Notes: generated by a model not told the origin, from the letters alone. Counted from the first letter of the stretch, positions 53,094 to 62,034 are shown. The stretch is 64,000 nt of DNA from DASXRC01 sp036506495 (GCA_036506495.1 DASXRQ010000011.1:1-64000), one strand, 5' to 3'. Program-made: numbers and translations.

Positions 53094-54024
53094 CGTCGAC
53101 GTCCTCCACGCGCTTGTCCGGGCGCAGGCGTAGGAAGCGGGGGAAGCGCAGCCGTCCGTCCGGCGTACGGTTGCCGTACTTAACCTCCACTACGACCTCC
53201 GGGTGGACCCAGTGTGCGCCACGCGCATCTTCGCGCGGGACGTCGTCGGCGAACGGCGAGTCGTCGGTGCGCAGCGGCTCCAGCGCCTCGAGCAGGCGGA
53301 GTTCGGCGTGCGCGCCGATGCCCCCACCGACCCGACCGCGGAACGCGAGGCCGCCGCCGGGCCGCGGCACGCCGACCAGCAGCCCTCCGATCTTCCGTAC
53401 GCCCGGGCGCCACCCGCCGATCACGAAGTCCTCGGTAAGGTCCAGCTTTACCTTGATCCAGTCGGATGACCGTGCACCGGGCCGGTAGGCGGACTGCAGC
53501 CGCTTGGCCACCACGCCCTCCAGGTGGTACTCCCGGGCGGCGGCCTCGGTCGCCGGCCCGTCCGGGAAGGAGGGCGGTACGAGCCACCGCCCGCCGGCCA
53601 GGTCGAGCTGGTCGAGCAGCTCCCGGCGGGCCGAGTACGCCTGGCCGAACAGGTCGATGCCGTCCAGCCGCAGCAGGTCAAAGATCATGTAGGTGATCGG
53701 CAGCGAGGCGGCGAGCCGGGCGGCCCGGCCCCGTTCGCGCACGTGCATGCGTTCGGCGAGGGCGGTGAAGGAGGGGCGCCCGGCCTCGTCCAGCGCCACG
53801 ACCTCGCCGTCGAGCAGCGCGTCGCCGAGGATCTCGCCGAGCCCCGCGAGCTCTGGGTACGCCGCGGTGATCTCCGCGCCGGACCGGGCGTACAGCCGCG
53901 CCCGGCTGCCGGAGATCACCGCCAGCGCGCGTACGCCGTCCCATTTGAACTCGTACGCCCAGCCCGGGCCCGCGGGCAGTTCGCCCGTTGTGGCGAGCAT
54001 GGGCTTGCAAGGAGGGCCGGGCAC
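53083..54024 (-). CDS. ATP-dependent DNA ligase (NHEJ-associated)
   Basis: 313-residue ligase with the adenylation lysine in EFKWDGVRA (Lys27), motif III-like LLDGEVVAL, IV LEGVVAKRLQSAYRPG, V DWIKVKL, and a C-terminal OB-fold ending in RFPRFLRLRPDK. Size equals the ligase module of LigD or a LigC. It seals breaks in the Ku/LigD pathway. GTG 54022-54024 is preceded at six bases by TAGCAT, consistent with a leaderless mRNA. Divergent from ku across 145 bases. Confidence 0.93.
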   Translation of the reverse strand: MPGPPCKPMLATTGELPAGPGWAYEFKWDGVRALAVISGSRARLYARSGAEITAAYPELAGLGEILGDALLDGEVVALDEAGRPSFTALAERMHVRERGRAARLAASLPITYMIFDLLRLDGIDLFGQAYSARRELLDQLDLAGGRWLVPPSFPDGPATEAAAREYHLEGVVAKRLQSAYRPGARSSDWIKVKLDLTEDFVIGGWRPGVRKIGGLLVGVPRPGGGLAFRGRVGGGIGAHAELRLLEALEPLRTDDSPFADDVPREDARGAHWVHPEVVVEVKYGNRTPDGRLRFPRFLRLRPDKRVEDVDDAG

Positions 54025-54169
54025 GTGCCAATGCTAGATGGTAGATCGCGTGCTGCTCGGTCACGGATTCCTCGCATCCGCCAGCACGCGATGCGATGCT
54101 TGTCTATACCGGGCCGTCCACTGCGGCAACGGCGGGGGTTCCGGAGGCGACGGTGGGTAAGGAGCGGTA

Positions 54170-55183
54170 ATGCGGGCGATCTGGAAGGGCGCGGTCTCCT
54201 TCGGTCTGGTCTCGATCGCGGTCAGGCTGTACTCCGCGACCGAAGAGAAGGACATCCGGTTCCATCAGGTACATCGAGAAGACGGCGGGCGAATCAGGTA
54301 TAAGCGGGTCTGTTCGGTCGACGGTGAGGAAGTCGGCTACGACGACATCGCCAAGGGATACGACATCGGCGGCGGCGAGATGGTCATCCTCACCGACGAA
54401 GACTTCGCCGACCTGCCGCTGAGCACGTCCCGCTCGATCGAGGTGCTCGAGTTCGTGCCGGTCGAACAGGTGGATCCGATCCTGTACGCGAAGGCGTACT
54501 ACCTCGAGCCCGAGGGGCAGGCGACCAAGCCGTACATGCTGCTGCGTGAGGCACTTACCGACTCGGACCGGGTGGCCATCGTCAAGGTGGCGCTGCGCCA
54601 GCGCGAACAGCTGGCCACCCTGCGCGTCCGGGAGGGCGTCCTCGTGCTGAACACCATGCTCTGGCCGGACGAGGTGCGCGCGCCGGACTTCGGCTTCCTC
54701 GACGAGGACATGACCTTACGCCCGCCGGAGCTCGCCATGGCGGGCTCGCTGATCGACTCGATGGCGGGCGACTTCGATCCGAACGAGTACACCGACAACT
54801 ATCGCGAGGCCCTGCAGGAGGTCATCGACGCCAAGGTCGAGGGCCGCGAGGTGGTCGCACCCGAGGAGCCCGAGGCGGCGCCGGCCGCGGCCGTTGACCT
54901 GATGGCCGCGCTGAAGGCGTCGGTGGAGCGGGCGCGGGCGGCCCGGGGTGAGGACGAGCCCGAGAAGAAGGCGGCGCGGCCGACGCCGATTTCGGCGGCG
55001 AAGTCGGCGCAGTCGGCCCAGTCGGCGCGGAAGTCCGCGGCGAGCAAGGCGACCGCGAAGAAGGCGGCCCCGAAGAAGGCGACGGCCGCGAAGAAGACCG
55101 CGGCGAGCAAGGCGACCGCGAAGAAGGCGACCGCGAAGAAGGCGACCGCGAAGCAGGCGACGAAGGCCCGCAAGTCGGCGTAA
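54170..55183 (+). CDS. ku: DNA end-binding protein Ku
   Basis: 337-residue bacterial Ku, a homodimeric ring that binds double-strand break ends and recruits LigD. Core begins RAIWKGAVSFGLVSIAVRLY and includes YKRVCSVDGEEVGYDDIAKG and REALTDSDRVAIVKVALRQR. From residue 245 the tail is lysine/alanine-rich with repeats KKATA and KTAASKATA, resembling histone H1-like tails and able to bind DNA. ATG 54170 has SD AAGGAGCGG. Tandem 15-base repeats near 55110-55160 encode the tail. Confidence 0.96.
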   Translation: MRAIWKGAVSFGLVSIAVRLYSATEEKDIRFHQVHREDGGRIRYKRVCSVDGEEVGYDDIAKGYDIGGGEMVILTDEDFADLPLSTSRSIEVLEFVPVEQVDPILYAKAYYLEPEGQATKPYMLLREALTDSDRVAIVKVALRQREQLATLRVREGVLVLNTMLWPDEVRAPDFGFLDEDMTLRPPELAMAGSLIDSMAGDFDPNEYTDNYREALQEVIDAKVEGREVVAPEEPEAAPAAAVDLMAALKASVERARAARGEDEPEKKAARPTPISAAKSAQSAQSARKSAASKATAKKAAPKKATAAKKTAASKATAKKATAKKATAKQATKARKSA

Positions 55184-55191
55184 TGGCGCGT

Positions 55192-55281
55192 GCTCTCGCG
55201 CGCCGCCCGCAGCCGGCCCGGAGTCGAGGAGCGTAGCGACGAGCAGAGGGCCGGCTACAGGGCGGGTCTGAGCGCGAGAGC
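55192..55281. terminator. Large bidirectional hairpin between ku and DoxX
   Basis: GCTCTCGCGC (55192-55201) pairs with GCGCGAGAGC (55272-55281), CGCCC with GGGCG and AGCCGGCCC with GGGCCGGCT farther in, giving a long interrupted stem between two convergent genes. No T run. Confidence 0.65.
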
Positions 55282-55308
55282 CGCGCGAGCGGAGCGAGCG
55301 CCGGTGAG

Positions 55309-55731
55309 TTAGTTCAGGTTGAACAGCGGCCCGGTGATGGTCAGGCCGAGGTCGTCGACGTGCGCGAAGAACGCGAACAGCATGAGCGACGCGCCGGCTA
55401 GCGCGGTGTCCTTGTTGAACTGGACCATCTCCATCATGCGCGACTGCTGGTCGGTCTCCCGCCAGAAGCCGTGCATGATGATCGCGGTGGGGATCAGGAA
55501 CGCGGCGATCAGCAGAGCGCCGAGGTCGGCCCAGATGCCCAAGAGCACCATCAGGCCGCCAACCGCCAGCTGGACGCCCGTGACGAGCACCGCGGCCTGC
55601 GCGAGATTGGCCGGCACGCCCCTGCTCTGGGCGTACCCGGCCATGCCCTTGCTCTGGGTCAGGTGGCCGACGGCGGACTGGAGGAACAGCGACACGAACA
55701 GGATCCGTCCGATGAGCACGAGGACGTCCAT
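55309..55731 (-). CDS. DoxX family membrane protein
   Basis: 140 residues with four transmembrane helices and the DoxX signature at LVLIGRILFVSLFLQSAVGH, AAVLVTGVQLAVGGLMVLLG and AAFLIPTAIIMHGFWRETD. In mycobacteria DoxX works with superoxide dismutase and a thiosulfate-sulfurtransferase in redox control; here no such partner is adjacent. ATG 55729-55731 has the SD GGAGGTC. Confidence 0.88.
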   Translation of the reverse strand: MDVLVLIGRILFVSLFLQSAVGHLTQSKGMAGYAQSRGVPANLAQAAVLVTGVQLAVGGLMVLLGIWADLGALLIAAFLIPTAIIMHGFWRETDQQSRMMEMVQFNKDTALAGASLMLFAFFAHVDDLGLTITGPLFNLN

Positions 55732-55830
55732 GCATGACCTCCGGGGTGAGGGGGTAGTTGCGCACGCAACTGTCAGCTGGACAACGTACTCCTCTCCGCC
55801 GATGTATGGCGTCCCCCGACACGCCCGCGC

Positions 55831-57474
55831 TCAGTCGATCTTCTGGACATCCAGCTCCTCGGCGGCGTACGCCGCGCGTACCCGCTTCTTGTCGAACTTG
55901 CCCACGGACGTCCTCGGCACCGCCTCGATGAACGCCCACCGCTCGGGCAGCTGCCACTTCGCGAGGTGGTCCGCGAGGTGGTCGCGCAGCTCGGCCGGGC
56001 TGGCCGTGGCGCCCTCGCGCAGCACGACGGTCGCGAGGGGCCGTTCGCCCCAGCGCTCGTCCGGCACCCCGACCACGCAGGCCTCCTGGACGGCGGGGTG
56101 CGACATCAGCACGTTTTCGAGCTCCACGCTCGAGATCCACTCCCCGCCCGACTTGATGACGTCCTTCGCGCGGTCGGTCAGCGTCAGGTAGCCGTCCGCC
56201 GACAACGTGCCGACGTCGCCGGTCCGCAGCCAGCCATCGCGGAACTTCTCCGGATCGGGCTCGTCCTCGCCCACGTACCGTTCGGTCACCCACGGCCCGC
56301 GGACCTCGAGCTCGCCGACGGCCTGGCCGTCGTTCGGCATGACGTCCCCGCCCGGACCGACGATCCGCGCGGCGACGCCGGCCGGCACCCGGCCCTGCGA
56401 ATAGCGGTACGCCCAGGCGTCCTGTTCGCCGACCGCGGCCGGCGGCCGCGCGACCGAGCCGAGCGGGGACATCTCGGTCATCCCCCACGCGTGGATGATT
56501 TCGACGCGATGCCGGTCGCGGAAGGCGTGCATGAGCGCCGGCGGGCAGGCCGAGCCGCCGACGATGACCTCGTGCAGCGAAGAGATGTCGGTGGGATGGG
56601 CGTCCAGGTACGCGAGGAGGTCGGTCCAGATCGTCGGCACCGCCGCGCCCAGGGTGGGCCGCTCCGCGGCGATCATTGCCGCTATCGGCGCGGCCTGCAG
56701 GAACCGGTCCGGCATCAGCAGCGAAGCGCCCGACATGAACGCCGCGTACGGCTGGCCCCATGCCATCGCGTGGAACATCGGCACGATGAGCACCTCACGC
56801 GACGTCGGCAACAGGGCGAACGACTCGCCCATGCAGATCTCCATCGAGTGCAGCCAGATGGAGCGGTGCGAGTACGCGACCCCCTTGGGGTTGCCCGTGG
56901 TGCCGGACGTGTAGCACAGCGCGGCCGCGTCCCGCTCGTCCAGCTCCGGCCAGTCGTACGCCTCGGGCCGGCCGCGCAGCAGCTCGTCCCAGTCCGAGAT
57001 CCGGATCCGGTCGCCGGCTGCCGCCTCGAGCGGTGCGCGGTCACCCGGCCCGACCACGACTACATGCTCCACAGTGGACAGTTCCGGCAGGACCTTGGCG
57101 AGCAACGGGATCAACGTGGCGTCAACGATGACCACCCGATCCCCGGCATGGTTGGCGATGTACGCGACCTGCTCCGGAAAGAGCCGCAGATTGAGGGTGT
57201 GCAACACCGCGCCCATGCTCGGCACGGCGAAGTATGCGATCAGGTGCTCCGCGTTGTTCCACATGAACGTGGCGACCCGTTGGTCGCCGGTGACGCCGAG
57301 CTCATCGCGCAGGCCGTGCGCCAGCTGGGCCGCCCGGGCGCCGACCTCGGCGTACGACATCCGGCGCGCGCCGTCGCCGGTCCAGGTGCTCACGTGGGAT
57401 CGGCCGTGGACCGTCCGGCCGTGCTCGAGGATGCGGGAGACCTGCAGGGGGAGATCCATCATCGTGCTACGCAT
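55831..57474 (-). CDS. AMP-forming fatty acyl-CoA synthetase
   Basis: 547-residue ANL-family ligase activating medium/long-chain fatty acids. The P-loop is CYTSGTTGNPKGVAYSHRS; IIHAWGMTEMSPLG is motif A5; GWLRTGDVGTLSADGYLTLT is the A7-A8 hinge; and the catalytic lysine lies in PRTSVGKFDKKRVRA near the C-terminus. ATG 57472-57474 is preceded at seven bases by TACCGT, so probably leaderless. Divergent from the Nudix gene by 63 bases. Confidence 0.92.
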   Translation of the reverse strand: MRSTMMDLPLQVSRILEHGRTVHGRSHVSTWTGDGARRMSYAEVGARAAQLAHGLRDELGVTGDQRVATFMWNNAEHLIAYFAVPSMGAVLHTLNLRLFPEQVAYIANHAGDRVVIVDATLIPLLAKVLPELSTVEHVVVVGPGDRAPLEAAAGDRIRISDWDELLRGRPEAYDWPELDERDAAALCYTSGTTGNPKGVAYSHRSIWLHSMEICMGESFALLPTSREVLIVPMFHAMAWGQPYAAFMSGASLLMPDRFLQAAPIAAMIAAERPTLGAAVPTIWTDLLAYLDAHPTDISSLHEVIVGGSACPPALMHAFRDRHRVEIIHAWGMTEMSPLGSVARPPAAVGEQDAWAYRYSQGRVPAGVAARIVGPGGDVMPNDGQAVGELEVRGPWVTERYVGEDEPDPEKFRDGWLRTGDVGTLSADGYLTLTDRAKDVIKSGGEWISSVELENVLMSHPAVQEACVVGVPDERWGERPLATVVLREGATASPAELRDHLADHLAKWQLPERWAFIEAVPRTSVGKFDKKRVRAAYAAEELDVQKID

Positions 57475-57537
57475 GATCTTTACGGTAGTGGCGCCGGTCA
57501 CACTGGGCCAGTCCCGAGCCGCCCGTAGGGTGGGCGG

Positions 57538-58032
57538 GTGGCCGGAATCCCGTGGGCGGACTCGTACCTGGGCCAGCTCCGTGCGCTCGTTGGCGATCGC
57601 ACCTTGTTGTTCATCGGCGCCCGCGGGGTAATCCGCGATCACGACGGCCGGGTCCTGCTCATCAAGCGGGCCGACAACGGTTTCTGGGCGATGCCGGGCG
57701 GCGCGATGGAGCTGGGCGAGTCGATCACCCAGTGCGCGATCCGGGAGACGTACGAGGAGACCGGGCTCGCGGCGGCGGAAGCCACCGCGTTCGCGCTCTA
57801 CACCGGGCCCGATTACACGTACACGAACGTCTTTGGCGACCGGTACCAGCTCTTCCTGGTGGCGTTCCTGCTGACCGACTGGGCGGGCGAACTGCGACCG
57901 GATCCGGAGGAAGCGACCGACGCCGGCTTCTTCAGCCCCGACCGGTGGCCGGAGCCGCTGTCCAGCTCGACCTTCGAGAGCATGGCCGACCTCACCGCGT
58001 TCGAACGCACCGGGAGGTTGGTACTCAAGTGA
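57538..58032 (+). CDS. Nudix hydrolase
   Basis: 164 residues. The Nudix box is intact: GAMELGESITQCAIRETYEE followed by TGL, giving the GX5EX7REUXEEXGU pattern for metal-dependent hydrolysis of nucleoside diphosphate derivatives. An N-terminal helix precedes the Nudix fold, as in ADP-ribose pyrophosphatase-like and MutT-like proteins. GTG 57538 is preceded at six bases by TAGGGT (leaderless). A perfect 20-bp hairpin follows. Confidence 0.9.
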   Translation: MAGIPWADSYLGQLRALVGDRTLLFIGARGVIRDHDGRVLLIKRADNGFWAMPGGAMELGESITQCAIRETYEETGLAAAEATAFALYTGPDYTYTNVFGDRYQLFLVAFLLTDWAGELRPDPEEATDAGFFSPDRWPEPLSSSTFESMADLTAFERTGRLVLK

Positions 58033-58044
58033 TCGACGCACACC

Positions 58045-58091
58045 TGCACGGGTTGCCGTGTCAGCCACACGCTGACACGGCAACCCGTGCA
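58045..58091. terminator. Perfect 20-bp inverted repeat between Nudix and MFS genes
   Basis: TGCACGGGTTGCCGTGTCAG (58045-58064) is fully complementary to 58072-58091 with a seven-base loop. It lies between convergent genes and can end both transcripts. Confidence 0.75.
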
Positions 58092-58111
58092 AGATTGCGA
58101 CGGTCTTAGAC

Positions 58112-59752
58112 CTAGATCAGCGTGGAGGCTCGTGCCTCCATCTCCGCGGCGGCGTCATCGTCGTCACAATCCGCCAGGGTCGGGCGGCGCTCGGCAGCCT
58201 CGCCCGGCGCCACACCGCGAAGCTCGCGGTCGGGCAGGGCGAGCGTGACCACGATCGCCAGGATCGCGATCAGCCCGGCCACCAGGAACACGACCTGCAG
58301 CGCCTCGACGAACGAGGCCTGGATGGCGAATCGCAGCGGCGCCGGCAGCGCGTGAATCACCGACGGCTGGTTGATCGAGATCTGACGGCCGGCCCCGCCG
58401 AACTTGGCGGCCTGGCCCGGCGGCAGCTGGGCGATCGCCGCGGGGAATCGCGCGGCGAGCTCGGAGGAGAGCCGGGAGTTGAGAACGGCACCAAGGATGG
58501 CCACGCCGAACGACCCACCCAACGACCGGAAGAACGTGGCGGCCGACGTCCCCGTGCCGAGATCACGCACATCCACCGCGTTCTGCACCGCGAGGATCAG
58601 CGACTGCATGCACAGGCCGAGGCCGACGCCGATGACGACCATGTAGAGGAACGCGAACCACAGCGACGTGTCCACCCGCAGCCGCGTCAGCAGCAGCATG
58701 CCCGCCGTCAGCACGATCGACCCGGCCACCGGAAACCACTTGTACCGGCCGATCCGGCTCATCGCCCGCCCGGACGCGACCGACGTGACGATGACGCCGG
58801 CCATCAACGGCAGCAACAGCAGGCCGCTCTTGGTCGGCGAGGCGCCCTTGACGATCTGCAAGTACAGCGGAATGAAGATGATCGACCCAAACATCACCAG
58901 GCCGAGGATGAAGCCCGCCGCGTTGGCCAGAGCGAAGGTACGCCGGCGGAACAGCTTCAGCGGCAGGATCGGCTCGCTCGCACGGCTCTCCTGGAACAGG
59001 AAGGAGATCGTGAACAACGCGCCGGCGCCGAACAGCGACAGGATCGTAAGCGACCCCCACGCGTACTCGTTGCCGCCCCAGGACAGGGCGAGGAGCAGGC
59101 AGCTGACCCCGGCGACCATGAGCGCTGCACCGAGCCAGTCGATCGCGTGGTCGCGCCGGTGGAACGGGATCAGCCTCATGACCCGGGAGCAGACGATGAT
59201 CGCGAGGATGCCGAGCGGAACGTTGATGTAGAAGATCCAGCGCCAGTTGTGCTCCGCGAAGTAGCCGCCGACCAGCGGGCCCGCCACCGACGCGATGCCG
59301 AACACGGCGCCGAACAGACCCTGGTAACGGCCGCGCTCGCGAGGCGTGACCACGTCCGAGATGATCGTGAAGGCCATGGTCATCAGTCCGCCGGCGCCGA
59401 GACCCTGGATGCCGCGCGTGATGATGAGCTCTGTCATGTTCTGCGACAGGCCGGCCAGCAGCGAGCCCAGCAGGAACGTCCCGATCGAGAACAGGAAGAC
59501 CGGTCGCCGGCCGATCAGGTCACTGATCTTTCCGTACAGCGGCGTCGAGGCGGTCGATGCCAACAGGTACGCGGTGACGACCCACGAGTAGTGCGAGATG
59601 CCGCCCAGGTCACCGACGATGGTCGGCAGGGCGGTGCCCACGATCGTCTGGTCGAGGGCAGCCAGCAGCATGCCGGTCATCAGGCCACTCATCAGCAGCC
59701 AGATCTGCCGCTCGGTCAGGCGCGGCCGGACGTGGTCCACGGTGGTCGTCAT
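58112..59752 (-). CDS. DHA2-family MFS drug exporter (EmrB/QacA type)
   Basis: 546 residues, 14 transmembrane helices. Motifs: MLLAALDQTIVGTALPTIVG, YGKISDLIGRRPVFLF, RGIQGLGAGGLMTMAFTIIS and motif C-like GPLVGGYFAEHNWRWIFYIN. It exports hydrophobic drugs or lipids by proton antiport. The tail (ADCDDDDAAAEMEARASTLI) is acidic. ATG 59750-59752 follows GAGGGAAGGGGCGG. A palindrome separates it from the upstream stress operon. Confidence 0.92.
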   Translation of the reverse strand: MTTTVDHVRPRLTERQIWLLMSGLMTGMLLAALDQTIVGTALPTIVGDLGGISHYSWVVTAYLLASTASTPLYGKISDLIGRRPVFLFSIGTFLLGSLLAGLSQNMTELIITRGIQGLGAGGLMTMAFTIISDVVTPRERGRYQGLFGAVFGIASVAGPLVGGYFAEHNWRWIFYINVPLGILAIIVCSRVMRLIPFHRRDHAIDWLGAALMVAGVSCLLLALSWGGNEYAWGSLTILSLFGAGALFTISFLFQESRASEPILPLKLFRRRTFALANAAGFILGLVMFGSIIFIPLYLQIVKGASPTKSGLLLLPLMAGVIVTSVASGRAMSRIGRYKWFPVAGSIVLTAGMLLLTRLRVDTSLWFAFLYMVVIGVGLGLCMQSLILAVQNAVDVRDLGTGTSAATFFRSLGGSFGVAILGAVLNSRLSSELAARFPAAIAQLPPGQAAKFGGAGRQISINQPSVIHALPAPLRFAIQASFVEALQVVFLVAGLIAILAIVVTLALPDRELRGVAPGEAAERRPTLADCDDDDAAAEMEARASTLI

Positions 59753-59795
59753 CTCGCGCCGCCCCTTCCCTCGGACCCAGTCTGCCGCGTCCACA

Positions 59796-59832
59796 CATGC
59801 GTGCGGGTCATCATCGATGACCCGCACGCATG
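59796..59832. terminator. Perfect 17-bp inverted repeat between DJ-1 and MFS genes
   Basis: CATGCGTGCGGGTCATC (59796-59812) is complementary to 59816-59832 with a three-base loop, 17 bases beyond the DJ-1-like stop and 44 before the exporter start. Terminator for the stress operon or operator for the exporter; it overlaps the likely exporter promoter region. Confidence 0.65.
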
Positions 59833-59848
59833 ACCTGGTCCACGGGCG

Positions 59849-60424
59849 CTAACGGCCGGCGCGGCCGCCGGCGTGCACCCCCTCCGAGATCTCCTCGACC
59901 AACTTCGCGCAGAACGCGGGAAGGTCGGCCGGCTTCCTGCTGGTGACCAGCCCGGATTCGACATGGACCTCCTCGTCGACCCAGTTCGCACCGGCATTGC
60001 GGAGGTCGGTCCGCAGGCTCGACCACGACGTGATGGTCCTGCCCCTGGCCACGTCCGCCTCGACCAGCATCCACGGTCCGTGGCAGATCGCGCCGACCGG
60101 CTTGCCGGCGTCGAAGAACGCCTGGACGAACTGGACCGATGCCGGGTCGGTCCGCAGCTTGTCCGGGTTGGCCACTCCGCCGGGCAACACGAGCGCGTCG
60201 TAATCGGCGGGATCAGCGTCGGTCACCGATCGTTCGACCGGGAACGTGCCCGCCTTGTCCATGCCGCGAACGGCCTGGATCGAGCCGGCCTTGGGTGAGA
60301 CCAGCTCGGGCCGTGCCCCAGCCGCCTCCACGGCCGCGCGCGGCTCTGCATATTCGCTCTCCTCCACGCCGTCGGTGGCCAGGAAGGCCACTCGCTTGCC
60401 GGCGAGACTCGCATTCTTCGCCAT
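59849..60424 (-). CDS. DJ-1/PfpI family protein
   Basis: 191-residue class I glutamine amidotransferase-like protein of the PfpI/YhbO type. KRVAFLATDGVEESEYAEPR at the N-terminus contains the conserved glutamate, and VGAICHGPWMLVEADVARGR contains the nucleophile cysteine and adjacent histidine. Such proteins repair or remove glycated or oxidised proteins. Last gene of a minus-strand run with Hsp20 and DUF2231, suggesting a stress-protection operon. Confidence 0.92.
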   Translation of the reverse strand: MAKNASLAGKRVAFLATDGVEESEYAEPRAAVEAAGARPELVSPKAGSIQAVRGMDKAGTFPVERSVTDADPADYDALVLPGGVANPDKLRTDPASVQFVQAFFDAGKPVGAICHGPWMLVEADVARGRTITSWSSLRTDLRNAGANWVDEEVHVESGLVTSRKPADLPAFCAKLVEEISEGVHAGGRAGR

Positions 60425-60449
60425 GGGTTCGTCGCCTCCGTTCTCTCGT

Positions 60450-60944
60450 CTACGTCGGTGGCGTACCCCCGCCCTCGGTCTCGGCGGGTGTCGGCTCGGT
60501 GGCCGTGCCCTCGATTGCCTTGTGGCCCACCGGGATCGTGCGGCGCTTGGAGCGCTCGGTCCGAGGCAGACGGATCGTGAGCAGGCCGTGGTCCATGGTC
60601 GCGTCGACGTTTTCCGCGTCCACCTCGCCCGGGATCGTAAACCGGTAGTCGAAGCTGCGGCGCCGTTCGGCGCGCTCCTCGCCGGTCATCTCCGCCTCAG
60701 TCCGGGCGCGGATGGACAGCTCGCGGTCGTCAACCTCGACGATGACCTCCTCGGGCGCGACGCCCGGCAGGCGGGCGGTCACGATCCAGCCGTCGGGGTC
60801 CTCGTCAAGGTCGACATCCGGGAAGCCGCCGCGGCCGCCGTAGAGCGACCCGAACATCCGGCCGACCTCGTCTCGCAGCGCCTGAAGGTCGCCGAAGGGA
60901 TCCCACCCCACCCGGAACGGCGACCTGCGAATCGGATAGTTCAT
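60450..60944 (-). CDS. Hsp20/alpha-crystallin small heat-shock protein
   Basis: 164-residue ATP-independent holdase chaperone. The alpha-crystallin domain spans about 45-135 (DGWIVTARLPGVAPEEVIVE, SFDYRFTIPGEVDAENVDAT and GLLTIRLPRTE). ATG 60942-60944 has the SD GGAGGGG. The C-terminal 30 residues are disordered; the usual IXI motif appears as TIPVG. Sixteen bases separate it from DUF2231. No HspR/HAIR box (CTTGAGT) was recognised upstream. Confidence 0.92.
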   Translation of the reverse strand: MNYPIRRSPFRVGWDPFGDLQALRDEVGRMFGSLYGGRGGFPDVDLDEDPDGWIVTARLPGVAPEEVIVEVDDRELSIRARTEAEMTGEERAERRRSFDYRFTIPGEVDAENVDATMDHGLLTIRLPRTERSKRRTIPVGHKAIEGTATEPTPAETEGGGTPPT

Positions 60945-60960
60945 CGGTCTTCCCCTCCTG

Positions 60961-61452
60961 CTAGCGGGTGACCGGCCGCTGGCGCCCCAGGGAACTCGGG
61001 GCGTCGAGGTTCGCATCCGGGCTGACACCCACGCCGAGCCGGTCCACCAGCTCGCCGCCCAGCCACGCCGCCACGCCGGCGGCGGCCAGCGCGACGAGCT
61101 CGAGTACGAACAGCCCGCCGCCCGCGGCACGGTCATTGCCGGCCAGCCGCACGAACCAGACGATCGCGAACACCAGCACGACACCGGCGTTCGTCGCGCC
61201 GTGGATGGTGCCGACGCGCTTCGCCCGCGTACCTCCGGGAATGGCCAGCAGGTCGACCAGGCCGGCGGTCGCCGCCAGCAGGCCGCCCACCAACCCGGCG
61301 GCGATGTTCCAGAAGCCCACGTCGCCCAGCGTGCTCGACCCGCCCACCAGGTCGGCGAAGTCGAAGATCACGGCGGCGACGAGCAGGCCCAACGGAAAGA
61401 CCACCAGCATCGGGTGAATCGGATGTCCCAGGAGCTTGGCCCGACTCTCCAC
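60961..61452 (-). CDS. DUF2231 membrane protein
   Basis: 163 residues with four helices. LLGHPIHPMLVVFPLGLLVA is the DUF2231 signature; the two histidines could bind haem or metal. The family is of unknown role. GTG 61450-61452 has GAGG eight bases upstream. It heads the DUF2231-hsp20-DJ-1 operon. Confidence 0.85.
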   Translation of the reverse strand: MESRAKLLGHPIHPMLVVFPLGLLVAAVIFDFADLVGGSSTLGDVGFWNIAAGLVGGLLAATAGLVDLLAIPGGTRAKRVGTIHGATNAGVVLVFAIVWFVRLAGNDRAAGGGLFVLELVALAAAGVAAWLGGELVDRLGVGVSPDANLDAPSSLGRQRPVTR

Positions 61453-61603
61453 GGTCACCACCTCTTTGGCTCGGGTCCAATCCCGCGTACCCGGTGGCCA
61501 GCAGGCCAAAACCGCGACTCGCCGAGGCCCGCCAGGATGCTCCGGGCAGCCTTGACCAGTGCGCCGATAGCCTAGGGAGTCGATCTCTCCTGGAGGTACG
61601 CAG

Positions 61604-62034
61604 ATGTCCAGAGCGCCCGTGAACCCCGCGCTGCGGCCGTTGACGCCGTTGATCGGAGAGTGGCAGGTTCAGGTCCCGCAGTTCCCGGGGCAGAGCGGCC
61701 ACGCGACCTTCGAGTGGCTCAACGAGGGCACCCACTTGCGGTTCCATGCCGTCGCGCCGGAGCCGGCGCCGACCGCACACTGATCATCGGTCGGGACGAA
61801 CAAGGCGAGGAATACACGATCCTCCATTACGACTCGCGCGGCGTTTCCCGTGTGTACCAGATGACCTTCAACGACGGCGAGTGGCGGATGTGGCGATACG
61901 CGCCGGGCTTCTGGCAGCGGTTCTCGGGAAGGCTCAGCGACGACGGCAACTCGATCAGCGGTGCCTGGGAGAAGTCGGAGGACGGCTCGACCTGGGAGCA
62001 CGACCTCGACCTCGTCTATACCAAGACGAGCTAG
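61604..62034 (+). pseudogene. Frameshifted DUF1579-like (lipocalin-type) protein gene
   Basis: The ATG at 61604 with SD GGAGG starts a frame (PLTPLIGEWQVQVP, HATFEWLNEGTHLRF) that stops at TGA 61781-61783 after 59 codons. The family's second half continues in another frame (TLIIGRDEQGEEYTILHYD, RGVSRVYQMTFNDGEWRMW, DGSTWEHDLDLVYTKTS) to 62034. Joined, the halves make a full-length protein of about 143 residues; one base is missing near 61750-61775. Either a real inactivating deletion, a sequencing error or a programmed shift. No slippery heptamer was evident. The intact family binds small lipophilic molecules. Confidence 0.8.

Noticed and set aside
58352..59833. Plus-strand frame opposite the 14-TM exporter
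   Set aside because: Low-complexity charged translation; the exporter frame has clear MFS motifs.
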